62,908 nt of DNA from a virus: positions 1 through 62,908 of the IMG/VR virus record IMGVR_UViG_3300046724_000647; one strand, written 5' to 3'. The notes below the pieces were generated by a model. It saw only the letters and a list, made by a program, of their open reading frames with translations, ran no database searches and was not told where the DNA came from. A program made the translations under genes and the position numbers. Shown piece by piece: positions 21,506 through 29,646 of this stretch (position 1 is the first letter of the stretch; each line of letters starts with the position of its first letter).

Positions 21506-21738
21506 GCGAATCAATCGATTTCCAAGCATTGAAGAAACTTTGGGAGGACTGCGCGAAGACGCAAGATACCGGTCCGTCTTCTGGCATGGCAACCATGGGA
21601 ACATTCCGTTGGCTTGTCGCCAAAAACCCAGACGCAACCGTGAATCCGACATGGAAACCGTTTCTCGATGATCCCGCTATATCGGATTCAACGTGGGTCG
21701 AATTCTACGGTGAAAGTTTGTTTGTGAGGGGCGAATGA
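21502..21738 (+). CDS. Hypothetical protein, 78 residues
   Basis: ATGA coupled at both ends. LKKLWEDCAKTQDTGPSSG is followed by a WLVAKNPDATVNPTW segment. Function unknown. Confidence 0.55.
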   Translation: MSESIDFQALKKLWEDCAKTQDTGPSSGMATMGTFRWLVAKNPDATVNPTWKPFLDDPAISDSTWVEFYGESLFVRGE

Positions 21739-21908
21739 GCGAAGAAAGAAATCCAGACGACATGCGACTCACCGTCAGCGACTACTTCGTGGCCGACTTT
21801 CTGTGTCGCACGTACAAGGAACTGGAACGTCTCCGACTGCTCCACGTTCCATTAGTGAAACTACATGTGGATCCAGTTGCGCTATACCTGGATTCACCGG
21901 AGGACTGA
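21735..21908 (+). CDS. Hypothetical protein, 57 residues
   Basis: ATGA start, TGATG end. Helical: VSDYFVADFLCRTYKELERL. Function unknown. Confidence 0.5.
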   Translation: MSEERNPDDMRLTVSDYFVADFLCRTYKELERLRLLHVPLVKLHVDPVALYLDSPED

Positions 21909-22222
21909 TGACACCGGAACAGGAGGAACGCCTTGTCGCCGCATTCGAACGCTTCGCAGAGGCGCTTGATTTTCTGGCCGGATCCGTCGAGACGATTGCG
22001 AAAACAGCGGAGAAAACCTACGCGAAGCAGTATCCTGCCAAACAACGAAATGTGAAGGCCACCGTCACTCACGTCAAAACCGACGAAGAACGATTGAAAG
22101 AGGAACAGGGTCAATCCGATGAAAATCTCCGAGACTGGACTACCCTTGAAGAAAAAGAAGAACCGGGTCCGCGCGAAAAGGCGTGGCTCGAAAGTCATCC
22201 TGAATCCGAAAAGAAAGTTTAG
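21908..22222 (+). CDS. Hypothetical coiled protein, 104 residues
   Basis: TGATG start. An N-terminal helix (EERLVAAFERFAEALDFLAG) is followed by a charged C-terminal region rich in Glu and Lys. It overlaps the next gene by 104 nt. Confidence 0.5.
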   Translation: MTPEQEERLVAAFERFAEALDFLAGSVETIAKTAEKTYAKQYPAKQRNVKATVTHVKTDEERLKEEQGQSDENLRDWTTLEEKEEPGPREKAWLESHPESEKKV

Positions 22223-22832
22223 CGCCGATTACATTCTTGCGACTCTGATCAAACTCGAGATCGACGACCAGGAAGTGGCTCGTGCGGCGCCGATTACGCC
22301 GATCCTCAAAGAAGCCGAGGGCGGATTGCCGGCGGTGCTCGACGCGATGCGATTCAGTCAAGATCCCATCATCGTAAAATTCCTCAAAGCCTACGACCTC
22401 GGAAACGAAATCGATCATCACATCCTGGGATGGGAAGCGTGGGCGGTGAAAGCGCGCGTGGATATCCCGTCGCTGCTCGGATCCATCCTGATTGCGCTAC
22501 GACTACAAGCCGTCAACACGATCAAGATCGTTTCCATCACCACGCACCCGGACGTTGTGCGCGCGACGGTGAAAAATGCGATGACTCCGAAAGGATTCCG
22601 CGATCGAGAAACACTTCACCAGGCGCTGGGCTTCCTGCCGCGGGCGAAGGGTGCGACGTTCATCGATAAGTACTTCGCTGGAACCGTCGGTGGTTCCATG
22701 CCGGAAGACGACGAAACTCCAACACCGGACAAGCCGGCCGATGTGCTTCCCGCGCGACCCGATGAGATCGACATTGACGACTTGTTTCCGAATGTCGAAG
22801 ATACTCAACTGATGCTGGGTGACGGAAACTGA
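22119..22832 (+). CDS. Hypothetical protein upstream of terminase (small-terminase position)
   Basis: The 237-residue product has a basic N-terminus (PLKKKKNRVRAKRRGSK), a helical middle with repeated Ile/Ala-rich helices (about 40-180) and an acidic tail. It lies immediately before the large terminase and could be the DNA-recognising small subunit. That is inferred from position and the basic/helical/acidic layout only; I recognise no family. The long overlap with the previous gene makes the exact start uncertain. Confidence 0.4.
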   Translation: MKISETGLPLKKKKNRVRAKRRGSKVILNPKRKFSADYILATLIKLEIDDQEVARAAPITPILKEAEGGLPAVLDAMRFSQDPIIVKFLKAYDLGNEIDHHILGWEAWAVKARVDIPSLLGSILIALRLQAVNTIKIVSITTHPDVVRATVKNAMTPKGFRDRETLHQALGFLPRAKGATFIDKYFAGTVGGSMPEDDETPTPDKPADVLPARPDEIDIDDLFPNVEDTQLMLGDGN

Positions 22833-22840
22833 GAACAGGC

Positions 22841-22933
22841 TTGCAAAAGAGAAACCCCTTGGAGCATTCTCAATTTGCGAAAGAAAGACTCCCCAAGGGG
22901 TCGAAGAAATACAATCTGCAACCAAGCGTATTT
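22841..22933 (+). CDS. Large terminase, putative exon 1
   Basis: An open frame from TTG 22841 reads MQKRNPLEHSQFAKERLPKG and then SKKYNLQPSVF before running into a stop at 22940. If joined at TTT^ (22933) to GAA at 23220, the protein continues as VFEPTIYAKRIIDRKLDAFE without a break. That is a sensible terminase N-terminus. The main terminase frame lacks its own canonical start there. Confidence 0.55.
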
Positions 22934-23219
22934 GAAGTTTGAGTTTTCGCCTACAATTTTCTTCAGCTTGGCGCCGAAAAAACAAAAGGCTGTTCTTTTC
23001 GCACCGAAGTTCAAATGCGATTCTGCCGCGAAAGCGGACGCTTCCGGGCAACGGGTTACTGGTTGATGTAACGAACCGCCATACGCCCCGGTCTCCACTG
23101 TGCAGGTTTGAAGTGGATCGCAGTACTAAGATTTCAGGTGCAACGCAAATACGCAGTGCCTTTGGTTGACGCAGGAAGAGCACAGATGGGAATGGCGGTG
23201 CATACTCAGCAGGAAATAG
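22934..23219 (+). other. Putative 286-nt intron in the terminase gene
   Basis: The stretch interrupts the terminase frame with stops. It obeys the group I rule: exon 1 ends in U (TTT^) and the intron ends in G (TAG^). A short P1-like pairing of ATTT with GAGT can place a U-G pair at the 5' site. The interior holds a GNRA hairpin (CCGC-GAAA-GCGG near 23025) and another stem (GTTAC/GTAAC). I could not identify the conserved P7 core with confidence. Its composition differs from that of the neighbouring genes. Confidence 0.5.
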
Positions 23220-25349
23220 GAACCTACTATCTACGCGAAGCGGATCATTGACAGGAAGTTAGACGCCTTCGAAGCGCGTCACCACTGGCGTCCCGTCTAT
23301 CACACCGTCGAACAAATCGAAGAATTCAAGGCGTACGTCAACAAAATCGTCACCATCCGGAGTAATACGCGAAACTCCTACGCCGCGGTGACGGCGATGC
23401 TCACCGACAAACAGAAAAAACGCCTGAATCTGTGGGTGAAGAACGAGCAGATCCTCTGCACGGTCGATCAACATTACTGGGCCACGCGATACGCGTTCAT
23501 CACCGACGAAAAAGGCGACATTTTCCAGTTCAAAACCCGCATGTCGCAGGAAATCTTCTTTGAAATGTGCGCGTACTTCGAGGATTTGGAAGTCGCGATC
23601 GAAATTTTCGTCTTAAAGGCCCGACAAGTCGGCATCTCCACGATGACCGCGCTGATGTTCCTTCACCGGATGCTGTTCATCTCGAATACGCAGGCCGTTA
23701 TGGCCTCGGTGAAGCAGGAAAAATCGGACCTGATCGCTCGCATCATCACGACCTGCTACGATCGCTGTCCATGGTGGCTGGTTCCGCGGCAAACCGTCAA
23801 TAAATCCGGAACCATGGGTTGGCGCAACGGATCGATTCTCTCTGTCCAGTCGGGAATGCAGTCGACCGGCATCGCGCAAGGGTGGACGCCGACCGCAGTT
23901 CACGTTTCCGAACTTGCCGACATCCCCAATCCTAAAAAAACCATCGAAGAAGGGTTGCTGCGCGCCACACACTCTTCCAGAAAACTATTTCAAGTCCTCG
24001 AAGGAACCGGAGGCGGATCCACCGGCTGGCAAGCCGATTTTTGGCGCGCGGCAAAGGAAGGTTTTCCGCTTGGTGAGTCTCGATTCTGTCCATTGTTCAT
24101 CCCCTGGCCGCTGGCCACCGATCTATATCCGGAAGCGGACTTCATGAAGAAATTTCCGATCAAATCCGGATGGATCCCGATGAAGGAAACAATCAAGCAC
24201 GTCACGCGTTGCGAATTGTACGTCAACAACGATCGATTCCTGTCGGTTGTTACCGGACCGAACTGGAAAGTCACGCGCGAACAGGCATGGTTCTGGGAAT
24301 TCAACTATCGCCAGGCGGTAAAAGGCCATACCGAACGCACATGGGCCTCGCAGATGCCGGCCGACGACTTGGAAGCACTCACCGGAAAAAACGACATCAT
24401 CTTCGAACCGGAAGTGATCGACGTTCAAAGCGAAAATCGAAATCGCGGTTACACCTGCTATGCCGTGATCGGCAAATCCATCGACGACGGCTTCGAACCC
24501 GACCCACACCTGATCGATTACGACGCCGAACGCATCGAGATTCATCATGAGTCGCACCGCGGCATCGAATACGACTGGATACTGGTTCCATTGCTGCCGA
24601 TCGCCGAAAAAGACGAGTCTGCTTTTTACGACAAAGTGATGATCTTCGAACATCCGAAAGCAGGCCACGATTACTCGGTCGGCATCGACACCGCCGACGG
24701 ATTAGGCAAGCCCGACGAAGACCGGACTGTTATAAATGTAACGGACAGTGCCAAAGGTAATCATCCAGACGTACAGGTGGCCGAGTTCGCCAGTATTCGA
24801 GTGAACCCCCCACAGGCCGTGGGCTTCGCTGCCGCACTGGGCGCTTACTATGGACAGAAATGCCGTGACGAACGTGGATGCAAGTTCATTATTGAGCAAC
24901 GGGAGCGGCCCGGAGACGACTGCCAGTTACAACTGAAGTTGATGGGATTCCTGTTCCATCATCAGATGATTCGATACGACAACAAGAAAGTCAAAGAGAA
25001 CGCGTCGATCAAAGACGGCTGGTATTCCGGCGCCTGGAGCGTTCCATTCCTGATGAATCGTTTTATCGATGCAGTGCGAAACGGATGGTACATCGCGAAT
25101 TCAAAGTGGCTGATTCTGGAAATGGAAAACCTTGAGAAGAAAGTTTCTGCCGCTGGAAAAACCAAAATCGAACACAAGGCCGGAAAGAAAGACGATCGTG
25201 TGCGCGCTGCCGCGATGAGTTACTTTACCCGGCATCATCTCGACGTTCTCGCATCACGATCGGAGAAGGTCTATGCAGTTCGGCGTGGAAATCTTCCGGA
25301 TTTTAACGCAGAATACGCCAACGTCAGTTCAGTCAATGTAGGAGACTAA
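23220..25349 (+). CDS. Terminase large subunit (main part; GTG 23388 is the first canonical start)
   Basis: The ATPase domain has a Walker-A-like VLKARQVGISTMTA and a Walker-B strand TAVHVSELADI. The nuclease domain begins HDYSVGIDTADGLG with later acidic residues (DRTVINV). The frame is open and clearly protein-like from 23220 (KRIIDRKLDAFEARHHW) although the first canonical start is GTG 23388. This indicates that the true N-terminus lies further upstream (see the putative exon). Role: ATP-driven DNA packaging and cutting at the portal. Confidence 0.9.
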   Translation, partial: EPTIYAKRIIDRKLDAFEARHHWRPVYHTVEQIEEFKAYVNKIVTIRSNTRNSYAAVTAMLTDKQKKRLNLWVKNEQILCTVDQHYWATRYAFITDEKGDIFQFKTRMSQEIFFEMCAYFEDLEVAIEIFVLKARQVGISTMTALMFLHRMLFISNTQAVMASVKQEKSDLIARIITTCYDRCPWWLVPRQTVNKSGTMGWRNGSILSVQSGMQSTGIAQGWTPTAVHVSELADIPNPKKTIEEGLLRATHSSRKLFQVLEGTGGGSTGWQADFWRAAKEGFPLGESRFCPLFIPWPLATDLYPEADFMKKFPIKSGWIPMKETIKHVTRCELYVNNDRFLSVVTGPNWKVTREQAWFWEFNYRQAVKGHTERTWASQMPADDLEALTGKNDIIFEPEVIDVQSENRNRGYTCYAVIGKSIDDGFEPDPHLIDYDAERIEIHHESHRGIEYDWILVPLLPIAEKDESAFYDKVMIFEHPKAGHDYSVGIDTADGLGKPDEDRTVINVTDSAKGNHPDVQVAEFASIRVNPPQAVGFAAALGAYYGQKCRDERGCKFIIEQRERPGDDCQLQLKLMGFLFHHQMIRYDNKKVKENASIKDGWYSGAWSVPFLMNRFIDAVRNGWYIANSKWLILEMENLEKKVSAAGKTKIEHKAGKKDDRVRAAAMSYFTRHHLDVLASRSEKVYAVRRGNLPDFNAEYANVSSVNVGD

Positions 25350-25351
25350 CA

Positions 25352-25675
25352 ATGGAATCCGAATTGGACAACGAAGTCAGCGCGACAAATAAGAACAAAA
25401 CTCTCCAGAAAAAGCTTGAGCGTAAGCCAGCGCCGGAGCCCGAAAAGTCAGTCGGGGATCCTGCCGAACAGGACAGTCTATTGAAGACTGGTCTTAAACG
25501 GATGCAAACCGTTTCGGATGCCGTGAAGACAAAGGCCAATATGGCTGAGAAAGACAAGATCAACGACGTGGTCGCGTCTCGCAAGCAGGTCTCCAGTGGA
25601 GTTCCGGACCGCACGGTTGCGAAAACTCCCTCCACCAAGAAAGTGACGGAGAAGGCCATTTCACTGAAGAAATAA
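25352..25675 (+). CDS. Charged hypothetical protein, 107 residues
   Basis: AGGAGACTAAC precedes the ATG. The sequence is almost wholly Lys/Glu/Thr/Ser-rich with no hydrophobic core, so it is probably disordered. It sits between terminase and portal genes and could be a small packaging or assembly accessory. Function unknown. Confidence 0.55.
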   Translation: MESELDNEVSATNKNKTLQKKLERKPAPEPEKSVGDPAEQDSLLKTGLKRMQTVSDAVKTKANMAEKDKINDVVASRKQVSSGVPDRTVAKTPSTKKVTEKAISLKK

Positions 25676-26158
25676 ATGCCAAAACTTTTCCTGCCCGATA
25701 GTGTCGCACCGAGGCAACGCACCGCCTCGAACCTGTGGGTACCGAAGCATCTTCGCCCAGCGGTGAAGCGTATCGCCGTTGTCTTCTACTTCAATCCTAC
25801 CGACAAGCGAATCATCGTTGGCTTCCCCGATAACTTCCCGGTACCCCCAAGTTTTGCAAAGGCTGGATATCAAAAGATCGTCTGCACGTCCGCCCATGAA
25901 CTGGAAATCTGGTCGCAGAAATTGCGCGACCAGGAACGACGCGACGAGGAAATGACCGACGAACAGCGCGAAGCGTTCGAGGGTCCAATACGCGCGTGGG
26001 CCAGACAGGAACTAGTGACGGCGTTCATGAATGCGCGTAACGCCATCAACAAAGACTTCTGTCGTCACGCTCTCGAGAAAATGGACGAGGACGAACGCCG
26101 TCGGAAAATGAAGAAGATTTCGTACATGCACCAGGAGGCATTCGAAGATGGCAAATAG
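25676..26158 (+). CDS. Hypothetical protein, 160 residues
   Basis: Starts directly after the previous stop. The N-terminal part is compact (LRPAVKRIAVVFYFNPTDKR); the C-terminal part is a long charged helix (RRDEEMTDEQREAFEG, then KMDEDERRRKMKK). Its end overlaps the next gene by 11 nt. A packaging or head-assembly role is possible from position. Confidence 0.5.
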   Translation: MPKLFLPDSVAPRQRTASNLWVPKHLRPAVKRIAVVFYFNPTDKRIIVGFPDNFPVPPSFAKAGYQKIVCTSAHELEIWSQKLRDQERRDEEMTDEQREAFEGPIRAWARQELVTAFMNARNAINKDFCRHALEKMDEDERRRKMKKISYMHQEAFEDGK

Positions 26159-26738
26159 GCTATCGAATGGCGCTTCACAGGAAGTTCTCGAGAGAATGCG
26201 TGACCGGCGCGTCGAAAGCCATAATCGAAAGCGCGAACTCCAGAATTCTAAATGGATCACTGACGGAAATGGAATCGTTCATATCCCGCTTCGCGATGGC
26301 CACGAAGCTTTGATTGATTCAGTTGATTCGGTGGAAGCGAAGAAATATTCGTGGCGTCCCATGATCGGCAGGCACTCAAAGACAGTTTATGTTGTGGCGC
26401 ATATCCCCGGAGTTTCGCCTCGGAAAGAAATCTTTCTCCATAATTTAGTATTCATGGCGTCCGAGGGAAAGACGGTAGATCATCGTGATCGGAATGGCCT
26501 GAATTGCACGAGATCAAATCTGAGAGAAGCTAGCGGAAGCCAGAACGCGACCAACAGGAAGCGTCGCCTAGGTAAAAATCCTCATACTGGCGTTTACATG
26601 GTTCGCGAAAACCGATGGACTGCGTGTATTCAGATCAATGGGAAATGGAAATCACTAGGAAGATTCCAAGATCTGACTGAGGCCATAAGTGCTCGTGAAA
26701 ATGCAGCCAAGAGGATCTATGGAGAATTCGCAATATGA
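26148..26738 (+). CDS. HNH-AP2 homing endonuclease carrying a captured portal N-terminus
   Basis: Residues from about 35 form a homing endonuclease. WITDGNGIVHIPLRDGHEAL opens it, VDHRDRNGLNCTRSNLREAS is the HNH_3 core, and an AP2-type DNA-binding domain follows (GVYMVRENRWTACIQINGKW). The first 33 residues (RLSNGASQEVLERMRDRRVE) do not belong to such enzymes and look like the start of a portal protein. The portal frame then resumes after the gene. The endonuclease therefore seems to have inserted within the portal gene, taking over its start. Confidence 0.75.
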   Translation: MANRLSNGASQEVLERMRDRRVESHNRKRELQNSKWITDGNGIVHIPLRDGHEALIDSVDSVEAKKYSWRPMIGRHSKTVYVVAHIPGVSPRKEIFLHNLVFMASEGKTVDHRDRNGLNCTRSNLREASGSQNATNRKRRLGKNPHTGVYMVRENRWTACIQINGKWKSLGRFQDLTEAISARENAAKRIYGEFAI

Positions 26739-28879
26739 GTGGAGTGTTGTTGCTGGAGTCTCAGAAAGCCGAACTTTCGTGGCAAGTTCCAGTTTTCGAA
26801 TTATCTGCTACACATTGCTGTGGTTGGGTCGAGGAAGCGATCAGTGAAGGAGAGGGGTATCTTTCCGGCCAGAAGTCCTACATGAACCTGGCGAAGAACA
26901 TGAAACTGTTCGACGGCATCTTCGTCGACAAAGTTCGATCGACCATGTTCAGCAACTTCCTGAAGTACAACATCCGAAAATTCGTCGAAACCATCGCCGA
27001 CGTCCGCGAAATCGGAGTACTGGGATCGGACGCGCCGCAATACAAGTCCTACGCCGAAATCGAAAACAACGTGATGAAGGCGATCTATCAGGAATCGTTT
27101 TACCCGCGGCAGTTGCGTAAAACGCTTCAGTGGGCAGGTGTCACCGGTATCGGATATCTCTGGCCGAAATGCAAAACCACCGAGTACGGATTTGGTGAAC
27201 GCCGAATTGTGTTCGAGCCCCTTGGCATTCTCGACGTGCTTCCCGTGCAGGTGCCATCGTCGAATGACACTCAGGACGCCTACATCAACACGATCTACGA
27301 GTACATGCCCATCGCCGAGGCGCACGCGAAGTTTCCTCTGTTCCAGTCCGAACTGGTTCCCGTCAATCAATGCACGTTTCCGACGCGATTGACGGCGAAG
27401 CGAATCGACTGGGCCGAGAAGTTTCGGTACGGGGATACCAACAGCCGCAACTGGGGAAACCTGTACTGTGAAATCCGCTACACGTTCATTCGCGACATGC
27501 GAATCAACAACACGGGATTTGAATTGCCGATGGGCGATCCCAGTACCAGTTGGTTCTACAAAGTTCCATCGATCGGCCAGGATATTTTCGGCGGGATTCG
27601 AAACAACCAGCCATTCATGCGGCCGGCGACGATCATGGATTGTCGCGTGTATCCCAATCTCCGATTGATCATCACGTCCCCATCGATCAAACGGCCGATG
27701 TACGACGGACCGGCCTTTGACTGGCACGGACAGATGCCGGCGGTTCCCTACACGGTGGACGACTGGCCATGGGAAGCACTCGGCGGCTCTCTGGTAGATT
27801 CGGTCGGATCACTCGAACTCACCAAACGCAAGCACGAACGCGGGATGGACCAGGTCATCACCGCCCGCATGGATCCACCTATCGGATACGACCGGACTTC
27901 CGTCGGTGGAACGAAGGTGGAGAATTTCGACCTGTTCGAATCGAAAGTTCGCATGGGTGGAGACGGTGTGCCGCGGCAAACATTCCAGTCCTTGCTTCCC
28001 GATGAAGTCCAGATCACCGACACCAATTACAAATTCCTCGAGTACCTGATCAACGCGCAAAAGCAGCAACTGGGCCTCGACGATTTGGGCAATATCCAGA
28101 ATGTTCGAATGAACATGGATTCCGATAGCTTCGACAAGATGATCGAATCCATCGGTCCGATCGCGAAAGGAATCGCGGCTTCGATGGAATCTGGAAATGC
28201 GAAAGTCGCCTACCAGATGAAGTTCATGATCCCGCAGTGGATGGACATGAAGCGGATTGTCGAATACATCGGACCCGACAAAGTCACCGCGGAAGTGCTC
28301 GACTACGATCCGGATTCGCTGGTTCCGTCTCACCTTGTCGACGAGATGGAAAACGGCCTGAATCCATTCGACATCGTCGAGGGCGTCGTTGTCGATCGCG
28401 CTTCACGATACGATCGCATGACGCGCGCTCGAGCGTTTGCGGCAAACCTGCGATTGATATCGGTTCCATCGACGCTGCTCAAGATCACTCAGGCGCAAGA
28501 GCAGTTGAAGTACCTGCAGTTGTACCGTGACCAGTTCCCCATCAGTCCCCACACGGTGGCGAAGAAACTCGGCATTGAAAACTTCGGTGAGATTCCCGGC
28601 GCCGATGAATTCGAGAAGTGGGTCAACTGGAAAAAGATCCAGATTGCCCTGATGGCCCAGGAACAGCAGTTAGCTGGACAACTCGGTGTCGGTGGCGGAC
28701 CCGCTGGCGGCGATCAATCCGGCGGAGGCGATCAATCCGGGGGTGGACAACAGGGCAGCGACAAACAAAGTACCGGTAAACGCGAGGGACGACCATCGTC
28801 TGGTAAAGTCCCACCGAAGATCGTTCAAAAGGGGAAGCATGATGGAAAACCACGTACGACCATCGTCGAATCCAAATGA
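26735..28879 (+). CDS. Portal protein, reinitiated after endonuclease insertion
   Basis: The 714-residue product contains a typical podovirus-like portal core: SYMNLAKNMKLFDGIFVDKV, FSNFLKYNIRKFVETIADV, and many conserved Pro/Trp turns. It ends in a Gly/Gln/Ser-rich tail (from about residue 650). The first 30 residues (MSGVLLLESQKAELSWQVPV) do not resemble portals and appear to derive from the insertion. ATGA overlap with the endonuclease gene permits reinitiation. The portal forms the dodecameric DNA channel at the capsid vertex. Confidence 0.85.
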   Translation: MSGVLLLESQKAELSWQVPVFELSATHCCGWVEEAISEGEGYLSGQKSYMNLAKNMKLFDGIFVDKVRSTMFSNFLKYNIRKFVETIADVREIGVLGSDAPQYKSYAEIENNVMKAIYQESFYPRQLRKTLQWAGVTGIGYLWPKCKTTEYGFGERRIVFEPLGILDVLPVQVPSSNDTQDAYINTIYEYMPIAEAHAKFPLFQSELVPVNQCTFPTRLTAKRIDWAEKFRYGDTNSRNWGNLYCEIRYTFIRDMRINNTGFELPMGDPSTSWFYKVPSIGQDIFGGIRNNQPFMRPATIMDCRVYPNLRLIITSPSIKRPMYDGPAFDWHGQMPAVPYTVDDWPWEALGGSLVDSVGSLELTKRKHERGMDQVITARMDPPIGYDRTSVGGTKVENFDLFESKVRMGGDGVPRQTFQSLLPDEVQITDTNYKFLEYLINAQKQQLGLDDLGNIQNVRMNMDSDSFDKMIESIGPIAKGIAASMESGNAKVAYQMKFMIPQWMDMKRIVEYIGPDKVTAEVLDYDPDSLVPSHLVDEMENGLNPFDIVEGVVVDRASRYDRMTRARAFAANLRLISVPSTLLKITQAQEQLKYLQLYRDQFPISPHTVAKKLGIENFGEIPGADEFEKWVNWKKIQIALMAQEQQLAGQLGVGGGPAGGDQSGGGDQSGGGQQGSDKQSTGKREGRPSSGKVPPKIVQKGKHDGKPRTTIVESK

Positions 28880-29109
28880 AAGCTGAAGGATTTGTCCTCA
28901 ACAATAACGAAATCGTTCTCACCGAAACGCAACTTCGCTCGACGGTTCCGGCGAATCGGATCGTGGACGCGTTACGCGAGAATCGAGTCACCGGGCAACT
29001 GACATTTCACATGATTCAGGGCGGTGTTCGCAGCGTCATGCTGACCTCCAGGCAGACTTCCACCGAAAACACTGCCGAAAAAATCGTCGAAATTCTGCGT
29101 CGATTGTGA
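28876..29109 (+). CDS. Hypothetical protein, 77 residues
   Basis: ATGA start. Beta-rich (FVLNNNEIVLTETQLRSTVP), ending in a helix AEKIVEILRRL. Probably a small head protein; function unknown. Confidence 0.5.
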   Translation: MKAEGFVLNNNEIVLTETQLRSTVPANRIVDALRENRVTGQLTFHMIQGGVRSVMLTSRQTSTENTAEKIVEILRRL

Positions 29110-29116
29110 AAACTTG

Positions 29117-29146
29117 TTGACAAGGTATTGCGTGACAGCGTAATCC
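29117..29146 (+). promoter_or_regulatory. Weak candidate promoter before the capsid genes
   Basis: TTGACA (29117-29122) is followed after 18 bases by TAATCC (29141-29146). The -35 is perfect and the -10 poor. A strong terminator follows 60 bases downstream, so the product could be a short RNA. Confidence 0.35.
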
Positions 29147-29203
29147 TTGTGCGTCGTTCGAATAGATTCCGTCGTGCCCCTTTCTCCTTTAAGGGATTCA
29201 CCA

Positions 29204-29242
29204 ACGGCCTTTAGAAACAATTTCTAGGGGCCGTTTTCTTTT
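29204..29242 (+). terminator. Strong intrinsic terminator
   Basis: A 14-bp stem (29204-29217 with 29221-29234, two G-U pairs, 3-nt loop CAA) is followed by TTTCTTTT. It separates the portal block from the scaffold/capsid block. Confidence 0.8.
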
Positions 29243-29260
29243 GGCCCAAGGAGAATCTGA

Positions 29261-29374
29261 ATGGGAGCCACGAAAGTTATTTCCGGTAAAGCAACCAACA
29301 TGGGTAAGTTCGGAAAGCCAAAGGCCGCCAAAGCCGCCGCCGCCGGCAAAACCGGAGTCTTCACCAAAAAGTAA
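29261..29374 (+). CDS. 37-residue Lys/Ala/Gly-rich protein
   Basis: AAGGAG precedes the ATG. The product is MGATKVISGKATNMGKFGKP followed by an Ala-rich basic tail. It resembles other tiny basic proteins here (32784, 38953, 39331) placed beside structural genes. A DNA- or capsid-binding role is possible. Confidence 0.55.
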   Translation: MGATKVISGKATNMGKFGKPKAAKAAAAGKTGVFTKK

Positions 29375-29634
29375 TGTCCTCGATGACACCACCGCCGCAA
29401 GGAGGAGGAGCCCCAGCGCCGCAAGCTGGTGGCGCGCCGCCTCCATCTGCAGCACCCGCAAATCCTCAACAGCAAGTCCTGGCCCAGATGTACGAAGTGG
29501 CCAAAAAACTCGCTCAAGAGAATCCTGTGATTTCTTCAGGGATGGCGAAGGTGGCCGAGGGAATTCAAGAAGCCCAGACGGCGATGTTGACCAACGCGCC
29601 GCAAGCCACACCGGATCAAAACCCACCCTATTAA
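29374..29634 (+). CDS. Pro/Gly/Ala-rich hypothetical protein, 86 residues
   Basis: TAATG start. The N-terminal third is low complexity (PPPQGGGAPAPQAGG). The rest is helical (LAQMYEVAKKLAQENPVISS). Position before the scaffold candidate suggests a head-assembly accessory. Confidence 0.5.
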   Translation: MSSMTPPPQGGGAPAPQAGGAPPPSAAPANPQQQVLAQMYEVAKKLAQENPVISSGMAKVAEGIQEAQTAMLTNAPQATPDQNPPY

Positions 29635-29646
29635 CAGGAGAAAATC

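Noticed and set aside
22875-23066. 63-codon frame in the terminase gap
   Set aside because: It has no ribosome site and no protein-like pattern, and overlaps the better-supported terminase exon frame.
26148-26830. Group I intron in the portal gene
   Set aside because: Only about 85 nt lie outside the endonuclease frame on the 3' side, too little for a core; gene insertion with reinitiation is simpler.
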